Under the pieces are notes generated by a model. The model was not told the DNA's origin. It did no database searches and was given only the letters and a program-made list of their open reading frames with translations. DNA of 5,948 bases from Promethearchaeota archaeon (GTDB lineage: Archaea > Asgardarchaeota > Lokiarchaeia > Sigynarchaeales > MK-D1). Both the position numbers and the translations under genes were made by a program. The stretch lies in assembly GCA_016839865.1 (NCBI GenBank), contig JAEOTN010000063.1, positions 1 through 5,948 on the forward strand. The letters run 5' to 3'. Shown here in pieces: positions 1 through 5,948 of the stretch. How positions within the stretch are numbered: position 1 is the stretch's first letter; each line of letters opens with the position of its first letter.

Positions 1-11
1 CCATAACAATC

Positions 12-18
12 TTTATAT
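12..18 (+). promoter_or_regulatory. Putative archaeal TATA box for the six-helix membrane protein gene
   Basis: The heptamer TTTATAT, preceded by an A-rich stretch (AACAATC) that could act as a BRE, resembles an archaeal TATA element. Archaeal transcription normally starts about 25 bases downstream of the box, here near position 40-43. That would place the RNA end just before the ATG at 46 and downstream of the GTG at 37, giving a leaderless or nearly leaderless message. No Shine-Dalgarno sequence lies before either start, which agrees. The box is inferred from sequence and spacing only, and in AT-rich DNA such matches are common. Confidence 0.45.
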
Positions 19-45
19 CAAATAAATGACGTACAAGTGACAATA

Positions 46-891
46 ATGTCAGCGGAACCTGCTCCAGAATATCCCGGAACTACGGAAAAAGATGACGAAG
101 AGGTAAGAACACCATATTCTACAAATTTAGCACGATTAGGACGAAAAATGCGCAAATATGGGAATACAATGCTAGTATTAATGATAGTTACGCTACTTGT
201 TAGTATTTTCATGTTTGGAATCGTTCTCAATCCGATTGTCGGCGCTTTAGTCATTTTCTACCTATTATTAGCTATTGAAATTGGATACTTCTTTACTTTT
301 CTTGAGCACTTAAAATTATCCGAAATAGAGTATGGGGGATATTATCTCAGACAAGCCTACTATGTGTTTTTGGTGATGGTGTTAATGCAAATTATTCTCG
401 CTTTAGTTGGAACTGTAATAGTTATAATCAAAATTGAAGAATTAACAGTTCATTTTGCTCCGGAAAATGCTCTTGTGACCATTTTTTATAGTTATAATCT
501 TTTCAGCGCAGAAGCTTTCTGGATTAAAATCATTGAGTTGACCATCCCAATCTTATGTCTGTTTGGAGTTATCTTATTACGTAAATGGGGGAATTTTTAT
601 GTTGGGGATAGAATGGAGGAAGAATATCATGCACCTTTTCCAAAAGAAATGCAATTGATATTGTTTGGGGCTATCTTATACATAATCAATTTAGTTTTAG
701 GAGTCGGTATTAATTTTATACCAAATGAGTCCACAATCATTTTAATCATTTCATTCTTCATCAATTTACTCCGTAGTGCAGGTGCAGTTCTTAGCGCAGT
801 TGGATTTGCTCGAGCTGGATATTATCTTGAATTATACACCACTGAAGACAAAAAGAAATTCTTTTCAGTACGTCAATATGATGATAATTAA
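46..891 (+). CDS. Six-helix integral membrane protein of unrecognised family
   Basis: I do not recognise this family. The ATG at 46 gives 281 aa; an in-frame GTG at 37 would add three residues, and an in-frame stop at 4-6 bounds the ORF. ATG is preferred because the TATA-like box at 12-18 predicts a transcript start after 37. Numbering from the GTG, residues 1-40 are hydrophilic, acidic at first and then basic (RLGRKMRK). Six hydrophobic segments follow at about 43-64, 66-89, 108-132, 160-181, 204-226 and 232-258, then a charged tail. Basic residues before helix 1 and after helices 2, 4 and 6 predict both termini in the cytosol. After each even-numbered helix comes a Gly-aromatic motif: GYYL at 101, GNFYV at 185, GYYL at 261. 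This suggests three related helix hairpins. No catalytic or transport motif is visible. The gene is monocistronic here and converges on the UPF0147 gene. A DUF996-like small membrane protein is a possible remote relative, unproven. Confidence 0.85.
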   Translation: MSAEPAPEYPGTTEKDDEEVRTPYSTNLARLGRKMRKYGNTMLVLMIVTLLVSIFMFGIVLNPIVGALVIFYLLLAIEIGYFFTFLEHLKLSEIEYGGYYLRQAYYVFLVMVLMQIILALVGTVIVIIKIEELTVHFAPENALVTIFYSYNLFSAEAFWIKIIELTIPILCLFGVILLRKWGNFYVGDRMEEEYHAPFPKEMQLILFGAILYIINLVLGVGINFIPNESTIILIISFFINLLRSAGAVLSAVGFARAGYYLELYTTEDKKKFFSVRQYDDN

Positions 892-901
892 ACATGTTTA
901 A
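888..901. repeat. 14-bp perfect palindrome over the stop codon
   Basis: TTAAACATGTTTAA is a perfect palindrome with no spacer and contains the TAA stop codon (889-891) of the membrane protein gene. It could be a protein-binding half-site pair or part of the 3' processing and termination region. With no loop it is a poor RNA hairpin. A palindrome of this length is uncommon but can arise by chance in AT-rich DNA. Confidence 0.35.
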
Positions 902-937
902 AAAGAAAAAGAATTGAATAGTCAAGTACTATTTTTT
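897..937. terminator. Probable bidirectional terminator between convergent genes
   Basis: A 6-bp inverted repeat, AATAGT (917-922) and ACTATT (928-933), has a 5-base loop. On the plus strand it runs into six T's (932-937), which overlap the TAA stop of the opposing UPF0147 gene at 936-938. On the minus strand the hairpin is followed by two T5 runs, TTTTTCTTTTT (910 down to 900). U-rich tracts terminate archaeal RNA polymerase with or without a hairpin, so the 44-bp gap can serve both genes. The stem is AT-rich and weak, so the T tracts are the stronger evidence. Confidence 0.55.
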
Positions 938-1223
938 AATCCTTAATTTGTTCGAGAAGCGATAAAATTTGATAGATTCGAGTTCTTGTATGCAATGGGC
1001 AGTTAGGATCTTGAGATAAGTCATCTAATAAAGAGATCGCATTAGATGCATTCACTGCAGGAGTCTCTTCTTTGTCATTGATTGCTTCAGTAGCTTCACC
1101 TGTAACACGTCGTATATTCCGCGGTACCGAATTATCTGCCGAAACTTGGTCTAGTAAATAGTTCGCTTGTTCGAGAATTTCTTTAATTTCTTCCATTATC
1201 TGTTTCTTCGTTTTGCGTGGCAC
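936..1223 (-). CDS. UPF0147 family protein
   Basis: This 95-aa soluble, helical protein belongs to UPF0147, a family found in Archaea with no established function. Two signature blocks are seen: SVPRNIRR at residues 32-39, and a C-terminal block around 66-93 including DDLSQDPNCPLHTRTRIYQ (67-85) and a final LLEQIKD. The N-terminus is basic (PRKTKK) and leads into a helix at 8-28; length matches the family (about 85-95 aa). The start is GTG at 1221-1223. It is chosen because AGGTGAT at 1230-1236 is fully complementary to the archaeal 16S tail with 6-base spacing; the nearby ATG at 1229-1231 is out of frame. The gene is transcribed alone, with a probable terminator separating it from the PHP gene upstream and a shared terminator downstream. 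Family assignment is firm; a cellular role cannot be given. Confidence 0.95.
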   Translation of the reverse strand: MPRKTKKQIMEEIKEILEQANYLLDQVSADNSVPRNIRRVTGEATEAINDKEETPAVNASNAISLLDDLSQDPNCPLHTRTRIYQILSLLEQIKD

Positions 1224-1229
1224 GAAAAC

Positions 1230-1236
1230 ATCACCT
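1230..1236 (-). promoter_or_regulatory. Strong Shine-Dalgarno site of the UPF0147 gene
   Basis: Read on the minus strand, AGGTGAT lies 6 bases before the GTG start at 1223. It pairs over seven bases with the conserved 16S rRNA 3' end (AUCACCU). It decides the GTG start and contrasts with the other genes here, which show no such site. Confidence 0.75.
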
Positions 1237-1280
1237 AGGTAAAAGTACGATGTCTACTCTATAGAAATAATAATCTGCAC

Positions 1281-1289
1281 TAATTAAAG
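1281..1289 (-). promoter_or_regulatory. Candidate TATA box for the UPF0147 gene
   Basis: On the minus strand CTTTAATTA sits in the 96-bp gap upstream of the UPF0147 gene. A start about 25 bases downstream would be near 1260 and give a leader of roughly 35-40 bases, enough to include the ribosome site at 1230-1236. The region is AT-rich and other boxes, for example around 1296-1303, are possible, so this is weak. Confidence 0.25.
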
Positions 1290-1293
1290 CAGA

Positions 1294-1316
1294 ATTAAAA
1301 ATTTTCGCTATTAGCG
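1294..1316 (-). terminator. Possible terminator of the giant membrane protein-PHP operon
   Basis: On the minus strand, just after the PHP stop codon (1320-1322), comes CGCT-AAT-AGCG (1316-1306), a compact GC-containing hairpin that can close to CGCTA/TAGCG. It is followed by AAAATTTTTAATT with a T5 run at 1301-1297. Position and order fit a terminator, but four A's separate the hairpin from the T's, so it is not a classical one. Confidence 0.4.
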
Positions 1317-1326
1317 TGTTTAAACA
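1317..1326. repeat. 10-bp palindrome over the PHP stop codon
   Basis: TGTTTAAACA is a perfect palindrome that contains the PHP gene's TAA stop (1320-1322). It shares the core TGTTTAA/TTAAACA with the palindrome at 888-901, which also covers a stop codon. Chance is a reasonable explanation. Confidence 0.25.
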
Positions 1327-2045
1327 AACGTATAATCTTGTACTTGAGGTGGAATAATTAAAAAATTTTCAAGATTATTACTAGATACTACCTCAATGAC
1401 ATAATCAAGGACTCCTATTTCAGATGGCATGTGTGCATCGCTACCAGTAGTTATCTTGAGTTTTTTCTTCTCTTCTGAATTTAAACATTGAATAAGCTCA
1501 ATAAATGCAATTGCATCTCTTTCTGGTAATTTATTTTCATTAAGCTCAAATCCAATATCGTGGCTCAATAAATATTTAAAAGTAGCCAGATTCATGGAAG
1601 AATAATTCGGATGCGCAAAAATTACAGGGACATGTTTAAAGCCTAGATCGTTGAGATAAGACCTCATATTGATTGCTGTTAAAACTGGTTCTCGTATATA
1701 AACTGCCTCAATAAGAAACAGTGATAAATATTCCAAATTGTCCTGCAGTTTATCTTCAAAGGGGGAACTTTGATTTTTTTTTAAAAAATCTGAAGATATT
1801 TCGACAGCTGGAAAAATTGTTATCTGATCCCGGTATTTACGACGCATTCGTGAGATTTCAGATAGATATTCCTCAATAGTCTTTGGGGAGTTTGAAAACG
1901 AGTAGAGAAAATGTCCATAGGGACTCAAATGATCAGATACTGCTACATTTTTCACATTTCGATCAATTGCTGATAAAATCATCGATTCAATATTTGATTC
2001 TCCATCAGAAAAATTAGTATGGAAATGTAAATCGCTTTTTATCAT
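1320..2045 (-). CDS. PHP domain metal-dependent phosphoesterase
   Basis: This 241-aa soluble protein is a single PHP domain. The superfamily uses a cluster of two or three metal ions to hydrolyse phosphoesters, as in histidinol phosphatase, YcdX-type phosphatases and the polymerase PHP domain. Motif I is DLHFHT (H7, H9) followed by D14; motif II is SDH (H39); then E82 in PAVEIS, H145 in FAHP, and D203/H205 in GSDAH. The third-motif His, normally in a Ser-Val-His-like context about 30 residues before the AHP motif, appears to be Y116 (EAVYIRE). Spacing elsewhere fits a YcdX-like layout. The ATG at 2043-2045 starts two residues before motif I; no ribosome site precedes it. It lies 25 bp after the giant membrane protein stop on the same strand, so it is probably co-transcribed and may be translated by coupling. 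It lacks the length expected of polymerase-linked PHP proteins and does not look like RNase P p30. The substrate is unknown. Confidence 0.9.
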   Translation of the reverse strand: MIKSDLHFHTNFSDGESNIESMILSAIDRNVKNVAVSDHLSPYGHFLYSFSNSPKTIEEYLSEISRMRRKYRDQITIFPAVEISSDFLKKNQSSPFEDKLQDNLEYLSLFLIEAVYIREPVLTAINMRSYLNDLGFKHVPVIFAHPNYSSMNLATFKYLLSHDIGFELNENKLPERDAIAFIELIQCLNSEEKKKLKITTGSDAHMPSEIGVLDYVIEVVSSNNLENFLIIPPQVQDYTFV

Positions 2046-2048
2046 TTG

Positions 2049-2065
2049 TTGATGAAGAACATCAA
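2049..2065 (-). promoter_or_regulatory. Small hairpin just before the PHP start codon
   Basis: In the 25-bp gap between the giant membrane protein gene and the PHP gene, the minus strand reads TTGATG-TTCTT-CATCAA: a 6-bp stem with a 5-base loop ending three bases before the ATG. There is no T run after it, so it is unlikely to terminate transcription. It could affect translation start or mRNA processing. It occupies the place where a ribosome site would be expected. It may be chance. Confidence 0.3.
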
Positions 2066-2070
2066 GAAAA

Positions 2071-5000
2071 TCAGAAAAAGTTTACGGTAATTATGTTGAG
2101 GAAATATAATACCACTATTGTGACCAAAGTTAAGGCAGATAATATCGTTATAATTAATCCAAATAATCTCCACTTCACAGAAAGATTGTATAACGTTTCC
2201 CTGCGATAGATAACTACTAATAGAATAGAGCTAAAAAGGACCAAGGAAAGCAAAAACCATATGATATTTACTCGAACGAATGAGAAGATCGCAGTATTTG
2301 CAAAAATATAAACAATTACTGAGTAGTATACCATTTTTGAGAATGTTTTTGCGTCTTTCAAGGCTTTTGGGGTAATAAAAATTGGGAAAAGAAATGTGGA
2401 CGCGATCATGGCACTTAAGAAAATTACTTGAATGAGCTCAAGGAATGGTTGTAATACAAAGATAAGTACAATGAAAATAAGCGCTACCATAATCAGGGTA
2501 ATAATTGTCTTATATTTCAAGTAAAAATTCTTCATAAACACACCAAAGTTCTTGAAGAAATGCACGATTTTCTGGTAGATTACTCGCAAATTTTCTGCGA
2601 GGTTTCTGAAAAAATCTACAAATTTACGAAATTCAAAAATAACAGGATATAACATCATTATTACCATTCCTGAGGCTATCCCAATCAAAATTCCCTGAAC
2701 TGCGACAACTGATGCCATTACAAAACCCAATTCTGCAGAAATAAATGCCCAGAATATGGGTCCTGTTATCCTCTTGTATTTCTTTTCCCATGGATTATAA
2801 ATAAGTTGACTGAGCAGTGTGAATAGGAAAAGAGATATGGAAATGGCAAGTTCAAATCCAAAATTCAAGGATTCTTCTGCATATACATATGTCCAATAGG
2901 AAGCTATGACTGACATCGCGAATGCTGCAATACTTCTAATGAGACGCGTTGTTTTATCCATAAATATCGGGAAATACCGTTCTATAACCATCTGGATATA
3001 AAGTGTAACACTTCCAGCAAAAAGGGCTATTAACCAGGAGCTAGGTATGAATAACAAGAAAATTTCTATTGAAATAAAGAAATAGGTGACCATCCGCAAA
3101 TATTTCATAAGATGGAACTTGACACTGTAATCAGATAATTTGCGCTTCAAAATAAAGACTGTTCCATAACTTGTGAAAGTTAAAACACAAAAGCTGGACA
3201 TCAGGTAAAAAACATCACTTATGGTAATAGTAAACGAAGGATTAATCAGCCATTCGGGATTTGTGTTCCAAAATTGAATTGGAATTATCATAGAGCTCAT
3301 AATAGAAAACCCTATCCAAGATAACAGGGAGTAATAGAAATTGACTTTAGTTGGGAATGCTTTTAAGACATAGTAATTCAACTCAGCTTGAGCATATAAC
3401 ACTAAAAATGCCACGCTAAGAGAAAACACCACCGTTCCTGTAACTATATAAAGAATTGAATAAGATATTACTGAAACTGTTCCATAAATGAGAATAGCAA
3501 ATATGGTGTTGATCCTTTTAACAATTTTAAGACTTCTGGGTTCAATCTCAGCTAATAAGTCCATTAATTCTCCATGGGTTTTGATTTCAAGATCAATTTT
3601 TGAAAATTTAGCTTCTAGTTTTTCCATATTTTTCGTTGAATGGATAGCGATATCCGTTATTAGGTAAATTGTATAGTATTGGGCAGAGGCTAAGATAGCA
3701 ATCATTCCAAATATAATTAGATTTGAGTATGTAAAACCTGCCAATAATTGTATTAGAGTCAATGCAAAAAACAGCACTGAACCTGATAACAACATCCACA
3801 ACAATATCAAGAACAGATTTCTGGTAACGACACCTACTGACTTCAAGGTAAATTTATCTTGTATGAATAGAGCAAAAGCTACTAAAATAGTGATTCCAAT
3901 CGGTATAGCACAGAAAATTATTAAACGGATACCGGTTGGGTTGTTCCATAATATATTGAAGATTAAATCGACACCTAGTAAGTCCAACTCTAGAAGAGTA
4001 CTATTTATCAGATTTGTGAAATATGAATCATAAGTAATTGCCCCAAGCAGAAAACTTGCCAAAATGTAAGTAAGAGATAAAATGAAGCTATACTTGGGTG
4101 AAATAAATTTTTTGTATAGAATTAGTTTATCTGAGTTTTCCAAATTATCAATAACGAATGGTCCTTTGCGTTTCCTCCATCGTGAGGATCGAGATAACAT
4201 ACGGAACGAATAGTGGTCGAGAACCACAGGATCGATATTGTAATTTCGTACAATTTTTTCATTCTGTAACAGATAGTACAAATAAAGTGTAAGAAATTGG
4301 GATATGAGAATTCCAAGCAGACTTAGAACTCCTAAAGTAATAGCAAAGCGAAGTGGTGGAATAACAATAATCAATTGAATTATAGCGAGAATGTTGAGAA
4401 GGATCCAGGAGTATAACAATATCCGTGATCGAGTTAACCGATTAAATAACTTAAATACATATTTTTCTAAGATTGCTTCGATAAACAACACTAAGGACGC
4501 ATAAACTATTCGTGTAATTAATGGTTGGTTAAACGAGAAACTGTTGGCTATAATAAAAGCAGCTAATAATAATAGGATCGGTTGCAAAACATCATTCCAT
4601 TTATCTAGTATTGGTTTTTGAAGATGAACATTTTTAGTTTGAACGTAATTCCGAACAATCAGTTGAATTTCGACTACAATCAAGAAGAGTACAATAGCGC
4701 CTAAAAATAAAATATTAGGCCAATATAAGTGTTGGAAAAGGATTGGAAATCCCTCTTGAATCAATTGGAGTTCAGCACCATACACCATTACAACGGAGAA
4801 GGGTGTTAAGAGTGTTAAAATCATCAGAACGCTATGGAATATTTGTACCATGACCAATCGATATGATGAAGGGATAAGTTTTTTGATATTATAGAAAAAT
4901 GTTGCGATACATGCAAACATCATAAATCTGAATATATATACGTGATATAATGAGATAGAATCTATTCCTGGGAATAAATTAGATAATAAAAGGGCTGCGA

Positions 5001-5948
5001 AATACGATAACTCAATAATTATTCCTTGCTTGATCCATGCATCTAGAAATTTTATCATATTTTTCAATACTACACTGCGTTTCTCTTGTTTCTCAACCAG
5101 TTTAAGTGTATCAGACATGGAATCTTGAGTAGAACTGGTTGGAAGGACGTCATCCAATACAGGAGTTTGGAGATCTGGAGATGTAACTCCTGGTAGTAAA
5201 GAATCTAAAACGTCTTTTACTTCATCGAAATTTGCTTCACTAACAAGATCCTCATGATGTATTACTGTAGGTGCTGGAATTGGGATTGGGGTATCAATTC
5301 CTAAAGATTCGCTATCAGCAGGTGAAATGATATCTGGAGTGGGTTCGACCGACAAAATTGTACTACTATCTTGCACGGATGAAGACACTGATTGAGCGAG
5401 TAAGCGTAAATTCGAGGAAAGATGTTTTTGATATCTGCGCAAATGAAGAACTATCACATAACTTCCAATAGTTACGGTTAGTAAGACTGCAAACACATAA
5501 GATATTAGCAAACTTATGAAATACCCGATTGCTATAAGAAATGCTAGCCAGCTGATAATTTTAACAATCAGAGTCGTAATTCTACTATAAAATGCTATCC
5601 AATTGCTTAAAACGATGAAGATTAAGTAAAATACAAGACAATCTAAAGCAATTTGCAAGGACAATACTATCGGATTTGATAGAACTAATGAAGAGAATAA
5701 TCCAAGAAACCAAGGAACGAAATATGAATTTATAATGATAATTCCGTACAATATTGAAGCATACAACAGATTTGTTGCAATAAATCGAATTACTCTTATC
5801 AATCCTGTCTTTTGTAAAATACCATTTCGTTTGTTATATTCAAGGACTATGAAAGTACTCGCAGAAACTCCAAATATAAAAATCTGGATTTGGTAGAGAT
5901 TAGGAACTGGAATACAAAAAGCTGCTACATAACTTGCTGAATACAACA
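2071..5948 (-). CDS. Giant polytopic membrane protein, N-terminus outside window
   Basis: At least 1292 codons with no recognised family. The reading frame is open to the window edge and the only early start is a TTG at 5944-5946, inside what looks like a membrane segment, so the true start is probably beyond 5948. Numbering from that TTG, about 30 hydrophobic helices are predicted: six at 15-166; eight at 305-560; four at 618-765; ten at 811-1104; about five at 1147-1288. Between them lie a Pro/Ser/Asp-rich loop (about 170-290), a basic loop with RSSRWRKRK (562-615), a charged helical linker (768-810) and a basic amphipathic stretch (1105-1145). Flanking basic residues place these loops in the cytosol. 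Residues 482-515 and 845-878 are an internal repeat (14/34 identical, ungapped). No ATPase, glycosyltransferase or transporter motif is seen. The PHP gene follows after 25 bp. It may be a scaffold, channel or transporter; function is unknown. Confidence 0.9.
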   Translation of the reverse strand, partial: LYSASYVAAFCIPVPNLYQIQIFIFGVSASTFIVLEYNKRNGILQKTGLIRVIRFIATNLLYASILYGIIIINSYFVPWFLGLFSSLVLSNPIVLSLQIALDCLVFYLIFIVLSNWIAFYSRITTLIVKIISWLAFLIAIGYFISLLISYVFAVLLTVTIGSYVIVLHLRRYQKHLSSNLRLLAQSVSSSVQDSSTILSVEPTPDIISPADSESLGIDTPIPIPAPTVIHHEDLVSEANFDEVKDVLDSLLPGVTSPDLQTPVLDDVLPTSSTQDSMSDTLKLVEKQEKRSVVLKNMIKFLDAWIKQGIIIELSYFAALLLSNLFPGIDSISLYHVYIFRFMMFACIATFFYNIKKLIPSSYRLVMVQIFHSVLMILTLLTPFSVVMVYGAELQLIQEGFPILFQHLYWPNILFLGAIVLFLIVVEIQLIVRNYVQTKNVHLQKPILDKWNDVLQPILLLLAAFIIANSFSFNQPLITRIVYASLVLFIEAILEKYVFKLFNRLTRSRILLYSWILLNILAIIQLIIVIPPLRFAITLGVLSLLGILISQFLTLYLYYLLQNEKIVRNYNIDPVVLDHYSFRMLSRSSRWRKRKGPFVIDNLENSDKLILYKKFISPKYSFILSLTYILASFLLGAITYDSYFTNLINSTLLELDLLGVDLIFNILWNNPTGIRLIIFCAIPIGITILVAFALFIQDKFTLKSVGVVTRNLFLILLWMLLSGSVLFFALTLIQLLAGFTYSNLIIFGMIAILASAQYYTIYLITDIAIHSTKNMEKLEAKFSKIDLEIKTHGELMDLLAEIEPRSLKIVKRINTIFAILIYGTVSVISYSILYIVTGTVVFSLSVAFLVLYAQAELNYYVLKAFPTKVNFYYSLLSWIGFSIMSSMIIPIQFWNTNPEWLINPSFTITISDVFYLMSSFCVLTFTSYGTVFILKRKLSDYSVKFHLMKYLRMVTYFFISIEIFLLFIPSSWLIALFAGSVTLYIQMVIERYFPIFMDKTTRLIRSIAAFAMSVIASYWTYVYAEESLNFGFELAISISLFLFTLLSQLIYNPWEKKYKRITGPIFWAFISAELGFVMASVVAVQGILIGIASGMVIMMLYPVIFEFRKFVDFFRNLAENLRVIYQKIVHFFKNFGVFMKNFYLKYKTIITLIMVALIFIVLIFVLQPFLELIQVIFLSAMIASTFLFPIFITPKALKDAKTFSKMVYYSVIVYIFANTAIFSFVRVNIIWFLLSLVLFSSILLVVIYRRETLYNLSVKWRLFGLIITILSALTLVTIVVLYFLNIITVNFF
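2917..3018 (-). repeat. Diverged copy of internal protein repeat (residues 977-1010)
   Basis: Protein-level repeat within the giant membrane protein. Aligned ungapped with residues 482-515, it keeps the Ser, Leu and Ile of the helix (979, 982, 984), then Glu989-Arg-Tyr991 against Glu494-Lys-Tyr496, and Thr1000-Arg1001 against Thr505-Arg506. It lacks the Ser-Trp that ends the other two copies. More diverged than the pair at 3313-3414 and 4402-4503. Confidence 0.5.
3313..3414 (-). repeat. Internal protein repeat, second copy (residues 845-878)
   Basis: Protein-level repeat in the giant membrane protein: the end of one helix (AFLVLYAQAEL), a cytosolic turn with YYVLKAF, and the start of the next helix with LSWI. 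It matches residues 482-515 at 14 of 34 positions without gaps, including Tyr859/496, Val860/497, Lys862/499, Phe864/501 and Ser-Trp-Ile at 876-878/513-515. Confidence 0.65.
4402..4503 (-). repeat. Internal protein repeat, first copy (residues 482-515)
   Basis: Protein-level repeat in the giant membrane protein: ASLVLFIEAIL at the end of a helix, the basic turn EKYVFKLFNRLTRSR, then YSWI opening the next helix. It pairs with residues 845-878 (14/34 identical) and more weakly with 977-1010. The matches sit in turn residues as well as hydrophobic ones, which argues against mere composition. Confidence 0.65.

Noticed and set aside
18..254. Minus-strand ORF of 78 aa opposite the first gene
   Set aside because: It lies antisense to a clear membrane protein gene, shows no family features and no ribosome site; a shadow frame.
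1320..2045. PHP gene as RNase P protein p30 or polymerase PHP domain
   Set aside because: The full set of phosphatase-type motifs (HxH, DH, AHP, GSDAH) starts at residue 7 in a stand-alone 241-aa protein, unlike p30, which lacks most metal ligands, and unlike polymerase fusions.
3608..3799. Minus-strand 63-aa ORF inside the giant gene
   Set aside because: It is an out-of-frame reading of the giant membrane protein gene, with composition typical of frame-shifted hydrophobic codons.
4122..4316. Minus-strand 64-aa ORF inside the giant gene
   Set aside because: Also an out-of-frame reading of the same gene; the long intact frame with coherent helices is the real one.
5944..5946. TTG as true start of the giant protein
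   Set aside because: The frame remains open to the window edge and the first residues already look like part of a membrane segment, so the true start is more likely outside the window.
1..5948. CRISPR array, insertion sequence, tRNA or rRNA
   Set aside because: No regularly spaced direct repeats, transposase motifs, terminal inverted repeats or RNA gene cores were seen; nearly all bases are coding.

Overview
The window reads as AT-rich archaeal chromosome. The best taxonomic clue is a 95-aa protein at 936-1223 (minus strand) that carries the UPF0147 signature, a family of small helical proteins of unknown function found in Archaea. Its GTG start is preceded by a ribosome site fully complementary to the archaeal 16S tail. 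The first gene, by contrast, has a TATA-like box only about 25-30 bases before its start and no ribosome site, which fits a leaderless archaeal mRNA. An Asgard-type or other mesophilic archaeon is a guess from the AT-richness and the giant membrane protein; nothing here proves it.

Layout. On the plus strand, a six-helix membrane protein of unrecognised family (46-891). It converges on the UPF0147 gene (936-1223, minus). The 44-bp gap holds a hairpin with T-runs on both strands, which looks like a shared terminator. Upstream of UPF0147, 96 bp hold its probable promoter and ribosome site and a possible terminator for the next gene. Then come two minus-strand genes separated by 25 bp and probably co-transcribed: a giant polytopic membrane protein (at least 1292 codons, N-terminus cut by the window edge at 5948) followed by a PHP-family metal-dependent hydrolase (1320-2045). 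No RNA gene, mobile element, CRISPR array or long DNA repeat is visible, and there is no gene-free stretch over 100 bases.

What stands out. (1) The giant protein has about 30 predicted membrane helices and matches no family I know. It contains an internal repeat: residues 482-515 and 845-878 align without gaps with 14 of 34 identities, and more diverged copies can be seen elsewhere. It looks built by duplication of helix hairpins. It also has an approximately 100-residue acidic, Pro/Ser-rich, probably disordered loop and a charged helical linker, possible cytosolic docking surfaces. (2) The PHP protein keeps most metal-binding motifs (HxH, DH, E, H, DxH), but the His expected in the third motif appears to be Tyr116. 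(3) The pairing of a PHP hydrolase with an uncharacterised giant membrane protein may be a functional unit, but its role cannot be derived from sequence alone.
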